Assembly (NCBI GenBank): GCA_015075185.1
Contig: JABTUW010000002.1
Span: forward strand, 930,001-994,000
DNA: 64,000 nt
Direction: 5' to 3'
Source of the DNA: Anaerolineales bacterium
GTDB lineage: Bacteria; Chloroflexota; Anaerolineae; 4572-78; J111
Position 1 is the stretch's first letter, and each line of letters opens with the position of its first letter. Positions 8,518 through 16,715 of the stretch are shown piece after piece. The notes beneath the pieces are model-generated. The model saw nothing but the letters and a program-made list of their open reading frames with translations. It searched no databases and was not told the origin of the DNA. Made by a program: the position numbers and the translations under genes.

Positions 8518-8937
8518 CTATTCGCCAAGTGCGTTGATCTCGTCCTGAGTAGGCCGAAGGCCGTATCGATCATCCTGAGTAGGCCGAAGGCCGTATCGAA
8601 GGATTAGTCCCTGCCGGTAGCGCCACTGCCAAAATTCTCCGGCCAGCCGGGCAACCAGCAGAGCGCTCAGGCCACCGGCGACAAACAGGCTGCTCAACTC
8701 GCCGCCGGCCAGGCCGGGGGTAAAAAGGCCAGGGGTCGCCGTGAAAAACCAGATTAAACTAGTGCAGACTAACAGGCCGCCCACCCCCTGCCCGAGTCGT
8801 CCCAGACCCCACCGGCCCAGAAAACTGATGGCCGGTTTGTGGTTGCGCGCTGCCGCCCATTGCAGTGTCCCCAGGCAGGCTACAAAGCAGAGGATAAAAT
8901 AGTTTTGAGTGAGGGTGGGGTAAAGAGAGAATAACAT
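8518..8937 (-). CDS. Small membrane protein with a repeat-derived C-terminus
   Basis: I do not recognise this 139-residue protein. It has three or four hydrophobic segments (NYFILCFVACLGTLQW, GVGGLLVCTSLIWFF, SLFVAGGLSALLVARL) followed by a short basic cytoplasmic-looking tail. The tail contains RYGLRPTQDD followed directly by RYGLRPTQDE, coded by two tandem copies of a 27-bp intergenic-type repeat (8543-8569, 8573-8599). The true C-terminus was therefore probably extended by repeat insertion. The start codon lies one base after the stop of the EamA transporter gene, so the two are translationally coupled. Function unknown. Confidence 0.7.
   Translation of the reverse strand: MLFSLYPTLTQNYFILCFVACLGTLQWAAARNHKPAISFLGRWGLGRLGQGVGGLLVCTSLIWFFTATPGLFTPGLAGGELSSLFVAGGLSALLVARLAGEFWQWRYRQGLILRYGLRPTQDDRYGLRPTQDEINALGE
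8543..8599. repeat. Two tandem copies of a 27-bp repeat at a gene end
   Basis: The word TCCTGAGTAGGCCGAAGGCC plus GTATCGA occurs at 8543-8569 and 8573-8599 (period 30 bp). The same CTGAGTAG...CGTATCGA motif recurs in diverged form between ABC transporter genes at 28938-29039. Confidence 0.85.
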
Positions 8938-8938
8938 G

Positions 8939-9844
8939 TTACACCCAAAACAGAATGGCCACTCCGATCATCGCTACCACCGTGCCCATAACTGCCGTCC
9001 AGCCCAGCCGCTCTTTGAAGACAAAATGGCTGATGGGCAGCAGAAAAATCGGCGGGAGAGCCATTAAGGTGCTGGCCACGCCAATGTGGGTCAACTGGAT
9101 GGCAATTAATGAGAGCCAGACGCCCAAAAAGGGGCCAAAAACAGCGCCGCCGATAATGTTTATTATGGCCGGGCGCTGGTCGGCTAATCGCTGGACCGTC
9201 GCCCTGGCCTGTCCCTGAAACAAGGTGATTGCCCACAAGGTGGTTGTCGCCGCCAGCATGCGGATAAGGTTGCCCGACAGCGCCGGGAAATCACCGCCCA
9301 ACCCTTTCTTGGCCGTAATCAAGCCGATGGCCTGGCCCGTGGCCGCCCCCAGGCCAAACAGAACTCCCCATAAATAACGGCGCCGGTCCGGCGAGGTCCG
9401 AACCGGGCTGTCCCGGTCCAGCACAACCCACATCACCCCGCTGATAGCCAGGGCAATTCCGGCCATCTGGCCGATGGTCAACTTTTCGGCCAGGACCAGC
9501 CAGGCCAGCAGGGCGCTGACCACGGGCGACAGGCTCATCAACAGCGACCCCAGGCGCGGCCCAATCCAAACATACGATTGAAACAAAAACCCATCGGCCA
9601 CCACCAGCCCAATCACCCCTGACAAGGCCAGCCACGACCAGCGTTCTCGTCCCGCCGACAGCGGTAAGAAGCTGCCCAGGAGCAGCCAGTGGGTCGTCAG
9701 TAGAAACAGCACCGCCAGGAGCAGCCGGATGCGGTTGACCACCATAGAGCCGACTTTTTGACCGGCCAGGGTAAAAAATGTCGCCGTTGCCGACCAACAG
9801 ATTGAAGTACCAAGCGCCGCAAGTTCGCCAAGGAATGGAGTCAC
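8939..9844 (-). CDS. EamA/DMT-family transporter
   Basis: The 301-residue protein has about ten membrane segments in two homologous halves, the standard EamA drug/metabolite transporter layout. Typical phrases are LAALGTSICWSATATFF at the start of half one, LVLAEKLTIGQMAGIALAISGVMWV at its end, and the matching FKERLGWTAVMGTVVAMIGVAILFWV at the end of half two. Family members export amino acids, nucleotides and other metabolites; the substrate cannot be deduced. It is the first gene of the minus-strand run that continues with the small membrane protein. Confidence 0.87.
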   Translation of the reverse strand: MTPFLGELAALGTSICWSATATFFTLAGQKVGSMVVNRIRLLLAVLFLLTTHWLLLGSFLPLSAGRERWSWLALSGVIGLVVADGFLFQSYVWIGPRLGSLLMSLSPVVSALLAWLVLAEKLTIGQMAGIALAISGVMWVVLDRDSPVRTSPDRRRYLWGVLFGLGAATGQAIGLITAKKGLGGDFPALSGNLIRMLAATTTLWAITLFQGQARATVQRLADQRPAIINIIGGAVFGPFLGVWLSLIAIQLTHIGVASTLMALPPIFLLPISHFVFKERLGWTAVMGTVVAMIGVAILFWV

Positions 9845-9919
9845 AGGTTATCTCTTTTCAGCGTGTCTATTTGAGGGAACTGAGCTGGATTCCTTCAGTT
9901 TCTATAGGTTCTGTTTGCT

Positions 9920-12031
9920 TTAATTATTGATTTGCTGGGGATCCTGGCCGGGAAACTGCATAAAGACCTGCCCCTGTTCGGGAACAATCCAGGAGAGAAT
10001 AACTTCTCCCTCCGATACCTGGAATTCCCGTCCGGTGCTAAATGCCCGCTGGCGAGCCGGGGAAGTCCAGACGGCCCGGTAACTGCCGGGCAGTAGCTCC
10101 ACCGGAATTTCGGCGCCGGCGTCGAGCTTGATTTCCTGGCCGCCACTCAAGCCGCCGCCAGAGAGAGTCACGACAGCGAAGTTGTTCTCAAGGGTGCCAT
10201 TGGCCGCGACAAAAAGGGCTTTACCCGCCGGAGCGCCGGGATAGCTGCCTCTAATGGGGCCGGGTGTAGCTGTCCCTATCGGCGTTGGGGTGGGAGTCAG
10301 GGTTGGGATAGCAATAGTTAGCTCATCGTACATCTCGATGGCGGACCGGCCCTCTTCCGGCACAATCCACATCACCATGATTTTATCCTCAACTGCCGTA
10401 AAATCTGCTCCGCTGGCAAAGCCGCCCCGCGGGCCGGGCGAAGTCCATGTGGCGCGATAAAAATCAGGTTCCAGGATAAGCTGGACCTCACCGTCGGCTG
10501 GGACCTCAACTCTGTCTCCCCCACCCACCGATTCGCCCTCTGACAGGGTTAGCAAAGCCGGGTAGTTAGCCATACTGCGATTGCTGGCAATGAGCAGGGT
10601 TTTACCTGCCGGAGCACGAATGACCTGTTCTCTTGGAGTAGTGGCAGTGGGTGCCGGTGAGGGCGTGTCGGTTGGCTGGGCAGTCACCTCCGGAAGTTGG
10701 AGTGTGGGGACGTTCACGACCGGCACGGCCGTGGTGTTGCTGGTGGTCACAAAAGCGGGATCGGCGGTAACCCAGCCCACACCCCCTGGCCCAGCGGCAA
10801 AGCGGATTTGCCACCATTGACCCTGCGCTGCGTTGGCCTGGCCGACGATTTCGGCGGGGGCACTCTGAGACAATTGACCGATCAGGCTGTACTGCGTGCC
10901 CGGCCCGCTCCGCACATTGAGGGCAGGCACGTTGAGGGTCAGCAGCGCGCCAAGCGACGTAGACGTTACCGGAACAGACGTGAGACCGGGGGACGGCGTT
11001 GGGCTGGGGGTAAAGGTAGCCGCTGGCGCAGGGGTTAGCGTCGCCGTAGGCAGCAAGGGCGCAACGGTGGGATTGGGTGGGGCAGTGGGTTCGCTGACCG
11101 CAGGGGTGTTGGTCTGGTCTGCCACCCTAAGATTCGAGATTGTCTGGGCGCTGACCTGCCCCGCCGAGTTGTAAGCCCGAACTTCCAGGGTGAGGGGGCC
11201 GGGCTGGCTGGTCCGCCATTGCAGGGCGGCATTTAGCGTAGGCGCAACCTCGACCAATTGGGTGTCTACCTCGTCCACCTTGCGCCCGTTAGCCCATAGT
11301 TCCAGCCGAGTCACCCCGGTTGCATCTGAGGCCAGCGCCTGCACCGTAATCGGCTGGTGAAGGGCAACGGCGCTGTTGTTGGCCGGGGCCTGGCTAATGG
11401 TCAGGGTTGGTCCGGTAAGAGTAGCCGCCGGGGTATCCTGCCCGCTAAACCAATACCAATACACGCCCCCACAGAGCAGGCCAACAAGCATGAAACCAGC
11501 CAGGCCGGCGGCCAGAAGCAGTCCCCAGATTGGCTGCCTGGGTTGGAGATGGGCGCGGGTCTCCTGGATGGGGGGTGTCACCGGGGCGAGAGACGGCTCG
11601 GGTTGGGGATAGGCCCGGACCTCCTGGGGCGGTGGTGCAACCGGGATGAAAGACGGCTCGGGTTGGGGATAGGTGCGGATTTCCTGGGGAGGGGGTGTAA
11701 CCGGGACGAGAGACTGCTCGACTCTGAGCGTGTACGGGCCAAGGCCAATGAGGTCATTCGGCCGCACTGCCACCGGTTGGTTGAGCGGCTGGCCGTTCAG
11801 CAAGGTGCCGTTGACCGTCTGTAAATCTTCGATGAAGAGCTGGTCGCCCTGCCAGGTCAACCGGGCGTGATGGCGGGAGACGCGGGGATCGTCGAGGTGA
11901 AGGTCGGCGGTGGGGGCGCGGCCAATGAGCAGCCCGCTGTGCGGGACAGGCACGATTTTCACGGCATTGGAGCCGTCGTTTAGAATCACTTGCCACTCAG
12001 CCTGAAGCGGCGGCTGCGGAACATCCGTCAT
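9920..12031 (-). CDS. FHA-domain membrane protein with SH3b and repeated C-terminal domains
   Basis: An ATG at 12031 is preceded by AAGGAGTG, a good ribosome binding site, so I prefer it over an upstream TTG; this gives 703 residues. An FHA domain covers ~20-95, with the phosphothreonine-binding pattern LIGRAPTADL, SRHHA and NGTLLNG. Three copies of a ~22-residue Pro/Glu-rich linker (PPPQE(I/V)R.YPQPEPS) follow. A transmembrane segment (LLLAAGLAGFMLVGLLCGGVY) comes next. Outside the membrane are an Ig-like domain, a Thr/Pro linker, an SH3b domain (LNVRSGPGTQYSLIGQL) and two copies of a ~90-residue beta-rich module ending in WIVPE(E/Q)G. The FHA domain presumably reads phosphothreonine made by the divergent kinase. 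The two genes share a 114-bp promoter region. Confidence 0.85.
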   Translation of the reverse strand: MTDVPQPPLQAEWQVILNDGSNAVKIVPVPHSGLLIGRAPTADLHLDDPRVSRHHARLTWQGDQLFIEDLQTVNGTLLNGQPLNQPVAVRPNDLIGLGPYTLRVEQSLVPVTPPPQEIRTYPQPEPSFIPVAPPPQEVRAYPQPEPSLAPVTPPIQETRAHLQPRQPIWGLLLAAGLAGFMLVGLLCGGVYWYWFSGQDTPAATLTGPTLTISQAPANNSAVALHQPITVQALASDATGVTRLELWANGRKVDEVDTQLVEVAPTLNAALQWRTSQPGPLTLEVRAYNSAGQVSAQTISNLRVADQTNTPAVSEPTAPPNPTVAPLLPTATLTPAPAATFTPSPTPSPGLTSVPVTSTSLGALLTLNVPALNVRSGPGTQYSLIGQLSQSAPAEIVGQANAAQGQWWQIRFAAGPGGVGWVTADPAFVTTSNTTAVPVVNVPTLQLPEVTAQPTDTPSPAPTATTPREQVIRAPAGKTLLIASNRSMANYPALLTLSEGESVGGGDRVEVPADGEVQLILEPDFYRATWTSPGPRGGFASGADFTAVEDKIMVMWIVPEEGRSAIEMYDELTIAIPTLTPTPTPIGTATPGPIRGSYPGAPAGKALFVAANGTLENNFAVVTLSGGGLSGGQEIKLDAGAEIPVELLPGSYRAVWTSPARQRAFSTGREFQVSEGEVILSWIVPEQGQVFMQFPGQDPQQINN

Positions 12032-12109
12032 AGCACTCCTTCCTTTCCCAGCCGTCAATATAGCCCAAGTGACGTTGAAAGTCTAATTCCGTTCAAAGGA
12101 GTACACATC

Positions 12110-12137
12110 TTGATACTTTAACCTGATAAGGTATAAT
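12110..12137 (+). promoter_or_regulatory. Sigma70-type promoter giving a leaderless kinase mRNA
   Basis: TTGATA (12110-12115) and TATAAT (12132-12137) are separated by 16 bp. The ATG of the kinase at 12146 starts only 8 bp after the -10 box, so transcription should begin at or within a base or two of the start codon. No ribosome binding site fits in that space. Confidence 0.7.
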
Positions 12138-12145
12138 TAGCCGCT

Positions 12146-13798
12146 ATGGAAGAATTGATCGGCCAGAGCCTCGGCCAGTACCGGATTGTCGAAATCATTG
12201 GGCAGGGTGGCATGGCGACCGTGTTCAGGGCACGCCAGCCGGGGCTGGAGCGATGGGTCGCGGTGAAAGTGCTGCCGCCGCACTACGCCGCCGACCCGCA
12301 CTTTAGCGCCCATTTTCTGCGCGAGGCTCAGGCGATTGCCCAGTTAGAGCATCCCCATATCCTCCCGGTGTACGATTTTGGCCAGCAGGGCCGCTATATC
12401 TACCTGGTCATGCGTTACATCGAAGGTTCCCGCACCCTGGCCGACATCATGCCGCAGCCGCTTTCCTTTAAGCAAATGTTGACTTATCTCGATCAGGTAG
12501 CAGCAGCCCTGGATTATGCCCACGAACGGGGCATTGTCCACCGGGATATTAAACCGACGAATATTCTGCTCAATCAGAACTGGGTTTTTCTGGCTGATTT
12601 TGGCCTGGCCCGACTGACCCAGGCCGGCGCCTCGCCCACAATTACGGATGTGGCTTTGGGCACGCCGGCGTATATGTCGCCGGAGCAGGGCCGGGGGGCC
12701 AAAGTGGATGCCCGGACCGATATTTACGCCCTGGGCGTCATCGTTTATGAAATGCTGACCGGCGAAATCCCCCACGTGGCCGAGTCGAGCCAGGCCATTC
12801 TTTACCGGCGAAACCACGAAGCGCCGCCTTTGCTCCAGGTTTATCGCCCGGAGATTCCGCCCCTACTGGATCAAATTGTGCAAAAGGCCCTGGCGCTCGA
12901 TCCGGCGGCTCGTTTTCAGAGCGCCGGCGCTCTGGTCAGGGCGCTGCGCCAGGCGGTCCCGGAAGCGCAGGCCGGCCAACTGCTGACCGCCGCCGCGCCC
13001 GACCGCTCTGTTTTTTGGCCGCCACCCAGCCCGCCTGTTTCTCCCCTTCCACCCCCAGTCCTTGATCCAGCACCTCCTACCGGTCAGTTAAACTGGCTGT
13101 GGGGGGCCGTCGCCGGATTGGCCGCCGTGATCGTGCTGGGGCTGTTGCTGGTGGGGGCTATCTGGCTGCGGAACCGCCCGGTTGAGGCTGACCCCACCCG
13201 TGCAGGAGGCCAGGCGCCAGCGCCGGACACGCCCAGCCCGACCCTGGTGGCTAATCTCCCGGCCACGGCGACGGCCCTGCCCCCCGCCACCCCGACCGCC
13301 CTGGCCCAAAATTGCAACGCCAGCGCCGGCGGCCCTTTCGCCGGGGTCTGGCCGGAATACCGTGATCGCCTGGGCTGCCCGGCTGGCGATCCCCAAACGC
13401 TCTCGACGATTGCTGAGGAGGCGTTCCAGGGCGGGCATCTGTTTTGGAGCAGAAACACGGATCAAGTTTATATTGTCTACGACCGGCGGAAGGACGGAAC
13501 GGAGTTAACCGAAGGCCAGTGGCAGTTAGTCCCGCCGGAGTGGAAATGGGACGGCAGCAACCCCGAAGGCGTGGGTCTGGCCCCGCCGCCGGGCCTGGTC
13601 GAACCGAAGCGCGGCTTTGGCTGGCTCTGGCGCACTCACCTGGGCGGAGCCGAAGGGCCGCTCGGCTGGGCCTTGGATCGGGAGTACGGCTTTGACAACT
13701 TGGGGCAGGTGCAGCAGTTTGAGCAGGGCTTGATGTTCAAAGGGAGTACGCCTCGCATTTATGTACTCTTGAATAACGGCCGATTTTACATCGAGTAG
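12146..13798 (+). CDS. Transmembrane Ser/Thr protein kinase
   Basis: Residues ~12-270 are a Hanks-type kinase with all key elements: GQGGMATVFRA, VAVKVLPP, HRDIKPTN near 132, DFGLA, GTPAYMSPEQ and DARTDIYALGVIVYEML. A Pro-rich juxtamembrane stretch leads to one transmembrane segment at ~315-341. A Thr/Pro/Ala-rich linker and a ~160-residue extracellular domain follow (two Cys: NCNAS, LGCP). The outer domain, with WPEYRDRLGCP and LFWSRNTDQVYIVY, resembles LGFP-like wall-associated domains. There is no PASTA repeat, unlike classical PknB. It probably senses the envelope and phosphorylates Thr residues read by FHA proteins such as the divergent neighbour. Transcription appears leaderless. Confidence 0.9.
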   Translation: MEELIGQSLGQYRIVEIIGQGGMATVFRARQPGLERWVAVKVLPPHYAADPHFSAHFLREAQAIAQLEHPHILPVYDFGQQGRYIYLVMRYIEGSRTLADIMPQPLSFKQMLTYLDQVAAALDYAHERGIVHRDIKPTNILLNQNWVFLADFGLARLTQAGASPTITDVALGTPAYMSPEQGRGAKVDARTDIYALGVIVYEMLTGEIPHVAESSQAILYRRNHEAPPLLQVYRPEIPPLLDQIVQKALALDPAARFQSAGALVRALRQAVPEAQAGQLLTAAAPDRSVFWPPPSPPVSPLPPPVLDPAPPTGQLNWLWGAVAGLAAVIVLGLLLVGAIWLRNRPVEADPTRAGGQAPAPDTPSPTLVANLPATATALPPATPTALAQNCNASAGGPFAGVWPEYRDRLGCPAGDPQTLSTIAEEAFQGGHLFWSRNTDQVYIVYDRRKDGTELTEGQWQLVPPEWKWDGSNPEGVGLAPPPGLVEPKRGFGWLWRTHLGGAEGPLGWALDREYGFDNLGQVQQFEQGLMFKGSTPRIYVLLNNGRFYIE

Positions 13799-13802
13799 AT
13801 CT

Positions 13803-13833
13803 GAGTAGGTCACGCTTTAAACGTGACCTACTC
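13803..13833. terminator. Hairpin after the kinase gene
   Basis: GAGTAGGTCACG (13803-13814) and CGTGACCTACTC (13822-13833) form a perfect 12-bp stem with a 7-nt loop, 5 bp after the kinase stop codon. There is no T-tract, so a terminator role is inferred from position. It is also a member of the hairpin-word class. Confidence 0.65.
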
Positions 13834-13854
13834 CAAATCATAAGGAGGGAATTA

Positions 13855-14295
13855 ATGACAACCGGCAGACTCGAAGCCATCTGGCTGAAACGCATGCGGC
13901 GCGGGCCGATGGACCCGGTTGAGCGGGCCGCGCTCAAAGCCAATCAGGGCCTGGTCGGTAACGCCAACCAGGGCGGCAAACGGCAGGTAACGCTCATCGA
14001 GCAGGAAGTGTGGCAGCGGCTGATGGCCGAAATGGGGGCGGACCTCGACCCGTCGGCCCGGCGGGCCAACCTGCTACTGAGCGGGATTCGCCTGGCCCAG
14101 ACCCATAACCGCGTCCTGCGCATCGGCGCCTGCCGGGTTCAGATTTGGGGCGAAACCAAGCCCTGTGAGCAGATGGAAGCGGCCTGGCCTGGGCTGAAAG
14201 ATGCCATGTACGGCAACTGGAGCGGCGGCGCGTTTGGCGTCGTGCTGGACGATGGTGAAATTGCCGTGGGTGACCCGGTGGAGTGGATTGAATAG
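13855..14295 (+). CDS. MOSC-domain protein
   Basis: The 146-residue protein matches the MOSC (molybdenum cofactor sulfurase C-terminal) pattern: an N-terminal GRLEAIWLKR strand, RQVTLIEQEVWQ, SARRANLLLSGI, LRIGACRVQIWGETKPCEQM with the conserved cysteine, and the final GEIAVGDPVEW. MOSC proteins bind or transfer sulfur at molybdenum cofactor, or act as cofactor carriers in N-hydroxylated compound reduction. A single-domain form like this one resembles the bacterial YiiM/YuaD-type small MOSC proteins. AAGGAGGG at 13841-13848 gives a strong ribosome binding site. No molybdenum-enzyme gene is seen nearby, so the partner is unknown. Confidence 0.85.
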   Translation: MTTGRLEAIWLKRMRRGPMDPVERAALKANQGLVGNANQGGKRQVTLIEQEVWQRLMAEMGADLDPSARRANLLLSGIRLAQTHNRVLRIGACRVQIWGETKPCEQMEAAWPGLKDAMYGNWSGGAFGVVLDDGEIAVGDPVEWIE

Positions 14296-14307
14296 TCCGG
14301 AGACAGA

Positions 14308-14363
14308 CACAGATGACCTGAGATCATAAAAAAATTATCCGTGCTAATCTGCGTTCATCTGTG
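14308..14363. repeat. Inverted CACAGATGA word element
   Basis: CACAGATGA (14308-14316) is the exact inverse complement of TCATCTGTG (14355-14363). It sits between the MOSC and Rieske genes, 12 bp after a stop codon. A run of seven A residues lies in the loop. Confidence 0.75.
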
Positions 14364-14385
14364 GACCAAAAAAGGATGAATAAGG

Positions 14386-15516
14386 ATGAATTTTCAACCT
14401 GCTAAAACTCTAGACTTGAGCGACTTTACCCCCACTGGTGACCTATCCCGCGCCTCGACGCTGCCGGCCCGCTGGTACACCGAGCCGCAGTTTCTGGAGC
14501 TGGAGAAGGAAAAGATCTTCTGGAAAACGTGGCAGTTGGTGGGCCGGGTGGACATGGCCGCCCGGCCGGGTGACTTTTTTACCTACGATCTATATGGTGA
14601 ACCCCTACTGGTGGCGCGGGGCGTTGACCAGCAACTGCGCGCTTTTTACAACGTCTGCCCGCACCGGGCCGGGCCGGTGGCCGTGGGCAAGGGCAACCGT
14701 AAAAGCTTGCAGTGCCGCTATCACGGCTGGACCTACGGCCTCGACGGGCGACTGCTGGCCGCGCCCGAATTTGAGGGGGTCCAGGACTGGCGTAAAGAAG
14801 AGGTCTGCCTGCCCCCGGTGCAGGTGGAGGTCTGGGAGCCGTTCATTTTTGTCAACCTGGACCCACAGCCGGTCTCCTTACGGGAAATTTTTGGGGCTAT
14901 CCCCGCCGAGGTGGCCCAGGCCGGCTTTCAACCCGACCAGATGCAGCTCGTCGAGCGGCGTGATTACATCGTCGAGTCAAACTGGAAGGTTTACGTGGAC
15001 AATTACCTGGAAGGTTATCACATCCCCATTGCCCACCCCGGCCTGTTCCGTGAGATTGATTACGAGCAGTACCGGGTAGACACCTTCCGCTACTATGCCT
15101 CGCAGTACGCGCCCATCCGACCTCTGCGCCCCGGCGACAACTTGCCGGGCCGTGACCGCCGCTACCTCCGCACCGAGGAGGAGTCCCAGGCGCTCTACTA
15201 TTGGGTTTTCCCCAACCTGATGCTGAATTTCTACCCCGACAACATGCAGATCAACATCATTGTGCCGCTCAGCCACGAGCGCACCCTGACCATCTTCGAG
15301 TGGTACTTCAAACAGCCCGGCAGCGGCGAGGGCTGGGAGAGCATGCAGCAGTCCATCGCCTTCAGCGACCAGGTGCAGAAAGAGGATATGGATATCTGCG
15401 AAACAGTGCAAAAGGGGCTAAAGTCGCGCTCGTACAAGCAGGGCCGTTTTTCGGTCAAACGGGAGAACGGGGTGCATCATTTTCAGGCGCTGGTGCATGA
15501 GTTTTTGACAAAGTGA
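14386..15516 (+). CDS. Rieske-type aromatic ring-hydroxylating oxygenase, alpha subunit
   Basis: The N-terminal third holds a Rieske [2Fe-2S] site: CPHRAG (C-x-H) and CRYHGWTYGLDG (C-x2-H), 20 residues apart. The C-terminal two thirds are the catalytic domain, with DNYLEGYHIPIAHPGL supplying the two histidines of the mononuclear iron site, and an acidic residue expected later. The 376-residue length fits single-component alpha subunits of the choline/carnitine/glycine-betaine or phenylpropionate type oxygenases. No beta subunit, ferredoxin or reductase gene is adjacent, so the electron donor must come from elsewhere. The family hydroxylates or demethylates substrates with O2. Given the sarcosine-oxidase-like gene at 22 kb, a quaternary-amine substrate is possible but unproven. 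Confidence 0.88.
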   Translation: MNFQPAKTLDLSDFTPTGDLSRASTLPARWYTEPQFLELEKEKIFWKTWQLVGRVDMAARPGDFFTYDLYGEPLLVARGVDQQLRAFYNVCPHRAGPVAVGKGNRKSLQCRYHGWTYGLDGRLLAAPEFEGVQDWRKEEVCLPPVQVEVWEPFIFVNLDPQPVSLREIFGAIPAEVAQAGFQPDQMQLVERRDYIVESNWKVYVDNYLEGYHIPIAHPGLFREIDYEQYRVDTFRYYASQYAPIRPLRPGDNLPGRDRRYLRTEEESQALYYWVFPNLMLNFYPDNMQINIIVPLSHERTLTIFEWYFKQPGSGEGWESMQQSIAFSDQVQKEDMDICETVQKGLKSRSYKQGRFSVKRENGVHHFQALVHEFLTK

Positions 15517-15589
15517 ACAGGACTGCAGATACCCTTCCCAGCCCAGGTTAGCAAATCGGCCAGGTATAGCTGCTATTACGGCCTAGGCT

Positions 15590-16693
15590 TCACGCCTCAT
15601 GCTTGTCGGCCTCCTGAGGGGGGTCGAACAGGCTCAAAGGTAATTGACTACCGGCAGCGTCAAGACGGCTCACAAACCTGGGGATGTGTCCAGTAGGAAC
15701 AATACGCCCTCGAATCCGGCCTCCTTCAACGCCGGTTTCTCGAAATTCAAAGATATCCGAAAGCACAACTACCCCATCATGTATTCCTTCGACTTCGGTC
15801 ACTTTGAGTATCTTGCGTGAGCCATCACGCAGCCGTTCCTGATGCACGATCAAGTCAATGCCAGAGGCTATCATCTCGCGCACAGTCAATACAGGAGTTG
15901 ACAGATTGCCAAGTGTGACCAATGTCTCCAGCCGGGCTATGGCGTCGCTTGGACTCTGGGCGTGTAGACTGGTCATAGACCCATCATGACCACTGTTCAT
16001 AGCCTGAAGAAAGTCAAACACCTCGTTGCCTTCTATGTCGCCAATAATGACTCGGTCAGGCCGCATCTTCAAGCTGTTGAGTAGCAAATCTCGTACTGTC
16101 ACTTCCCCTTTACCCTCTAAATTAGCCGGGCGGGCTTCTAAAATCACCACCCTTCTTTGCGGCAACTTTAATTCAGCCGCTCTTTCAATCACAATGATCC
16201 GCTCATCATCGGAAATAAAAGAACACAGCACGTTAAACAAGGTCGTCTTGCCCGAACCGGTGCCGCCGGAAATTAACATATTTAATCTGGCCTTAACACA
16301 GGCTTTGAGAAATTCCGCGATTTCAGCCGACATAGAATCAAAACGAATCAGGTCATCCAGTGTTAAAGGATTCCTGGTAGATTTACGAATGGTTAAGGTT
16401 GGCCCGTTAAGGGCTAGAGGGGGAATAACAACATTAATCCGAGAACCATCAGGTAAACGAGTATCAACCATGGGGTATGTTTGGTCAACCTTCTGCCCCA
16501 GAAAGGCTAAGATATCGTTGATCAGGGTCAACAAATGTTCATTATCCTGGAACTGAATATTTACATCCTTCAATTTTCCTTTACGTTCTATGTAAACTCG
16601 GTAAGGTCCATCTACAAGAATTTCCTGCACTTCTGGATCATTCAGCAATGATTCTAAGGGCCCCCAAGAATTTATATTGTCAGGTGTACTCAT
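15590..16693 (-). CDS. CpaF/TadA-like secretion ATPase, unaccompanied
   Basis: The ATG at 16693 follows GAGGAAAAC and gives 367 residues. Walker A is ISGGTGSGKTTLFN, and the Walker B/His-box region reads MRPDRVIIGDIEGNEVFDFLQAMNSGHDGS. This is the CpaF/TadA type II/IV secretion ATPase family, which powers Flp/Tad pilus assembly. Two usually conserved spots differ: the Asp-box is VIERAAEL rather than IEDAAEL, and the IVGEVRG motif is IIGDIEG. No tadB, tadC, pilin or prepilin peptidase is near. The gene sits instead after a histidine-kinase-like gene (22-bp gap) and a pentapeptide protein. A regulatory or atypical role is therefore possible. Confidence 0.85.
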   Translation of the reverse strand: MSTPDNINSWGPLESLLNDPEVQEILVDGPYRVYIERKGKLKDVNIQFQDNEHLLTLINDILAFLGQKVDQTYPMVDTRLPDGSRINVVIPPLALNGPTLTIRKSTRNPLTLDDLIRFDSMSAEIAEFLKACVKARLNMLISGGTGSGKTTLFNVLCSFISDDERIIVIERAAELKLPQRRVVILEARPANLEGKGEVTVRDLLLNSLKMRPDRVIIGDIEGNEVFDFLQAMNSGHDGSMTSLHAQSPSDAIARLETLVTLGNLSTPVLTVREMIASGIDLIVHQERLRDGSRKILKVTEVEGIHDGVVVLSDIFEFRETGVEGGRIRGRIVPTGHIPRFVSRLDAAGSQLPLSLFDPPQEADKHEA

Positions 16694-16715
16694 GTTTTCC
16701 TCTTTGACTGGTGGA

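Noticed and set aside
9895..11232. Several long open frames opposite or overlapping the FHA gene
   Set aside because: They are shadows of the GC-rich FHA gene in other frames; low-complexity composition and no domains.
15590..16693. CpaF-like ATPase considered as evidence of a Tad pilus locus
   Set aside because: No pilin, TadB/C or prepilin peptidase gene occurs in the window.
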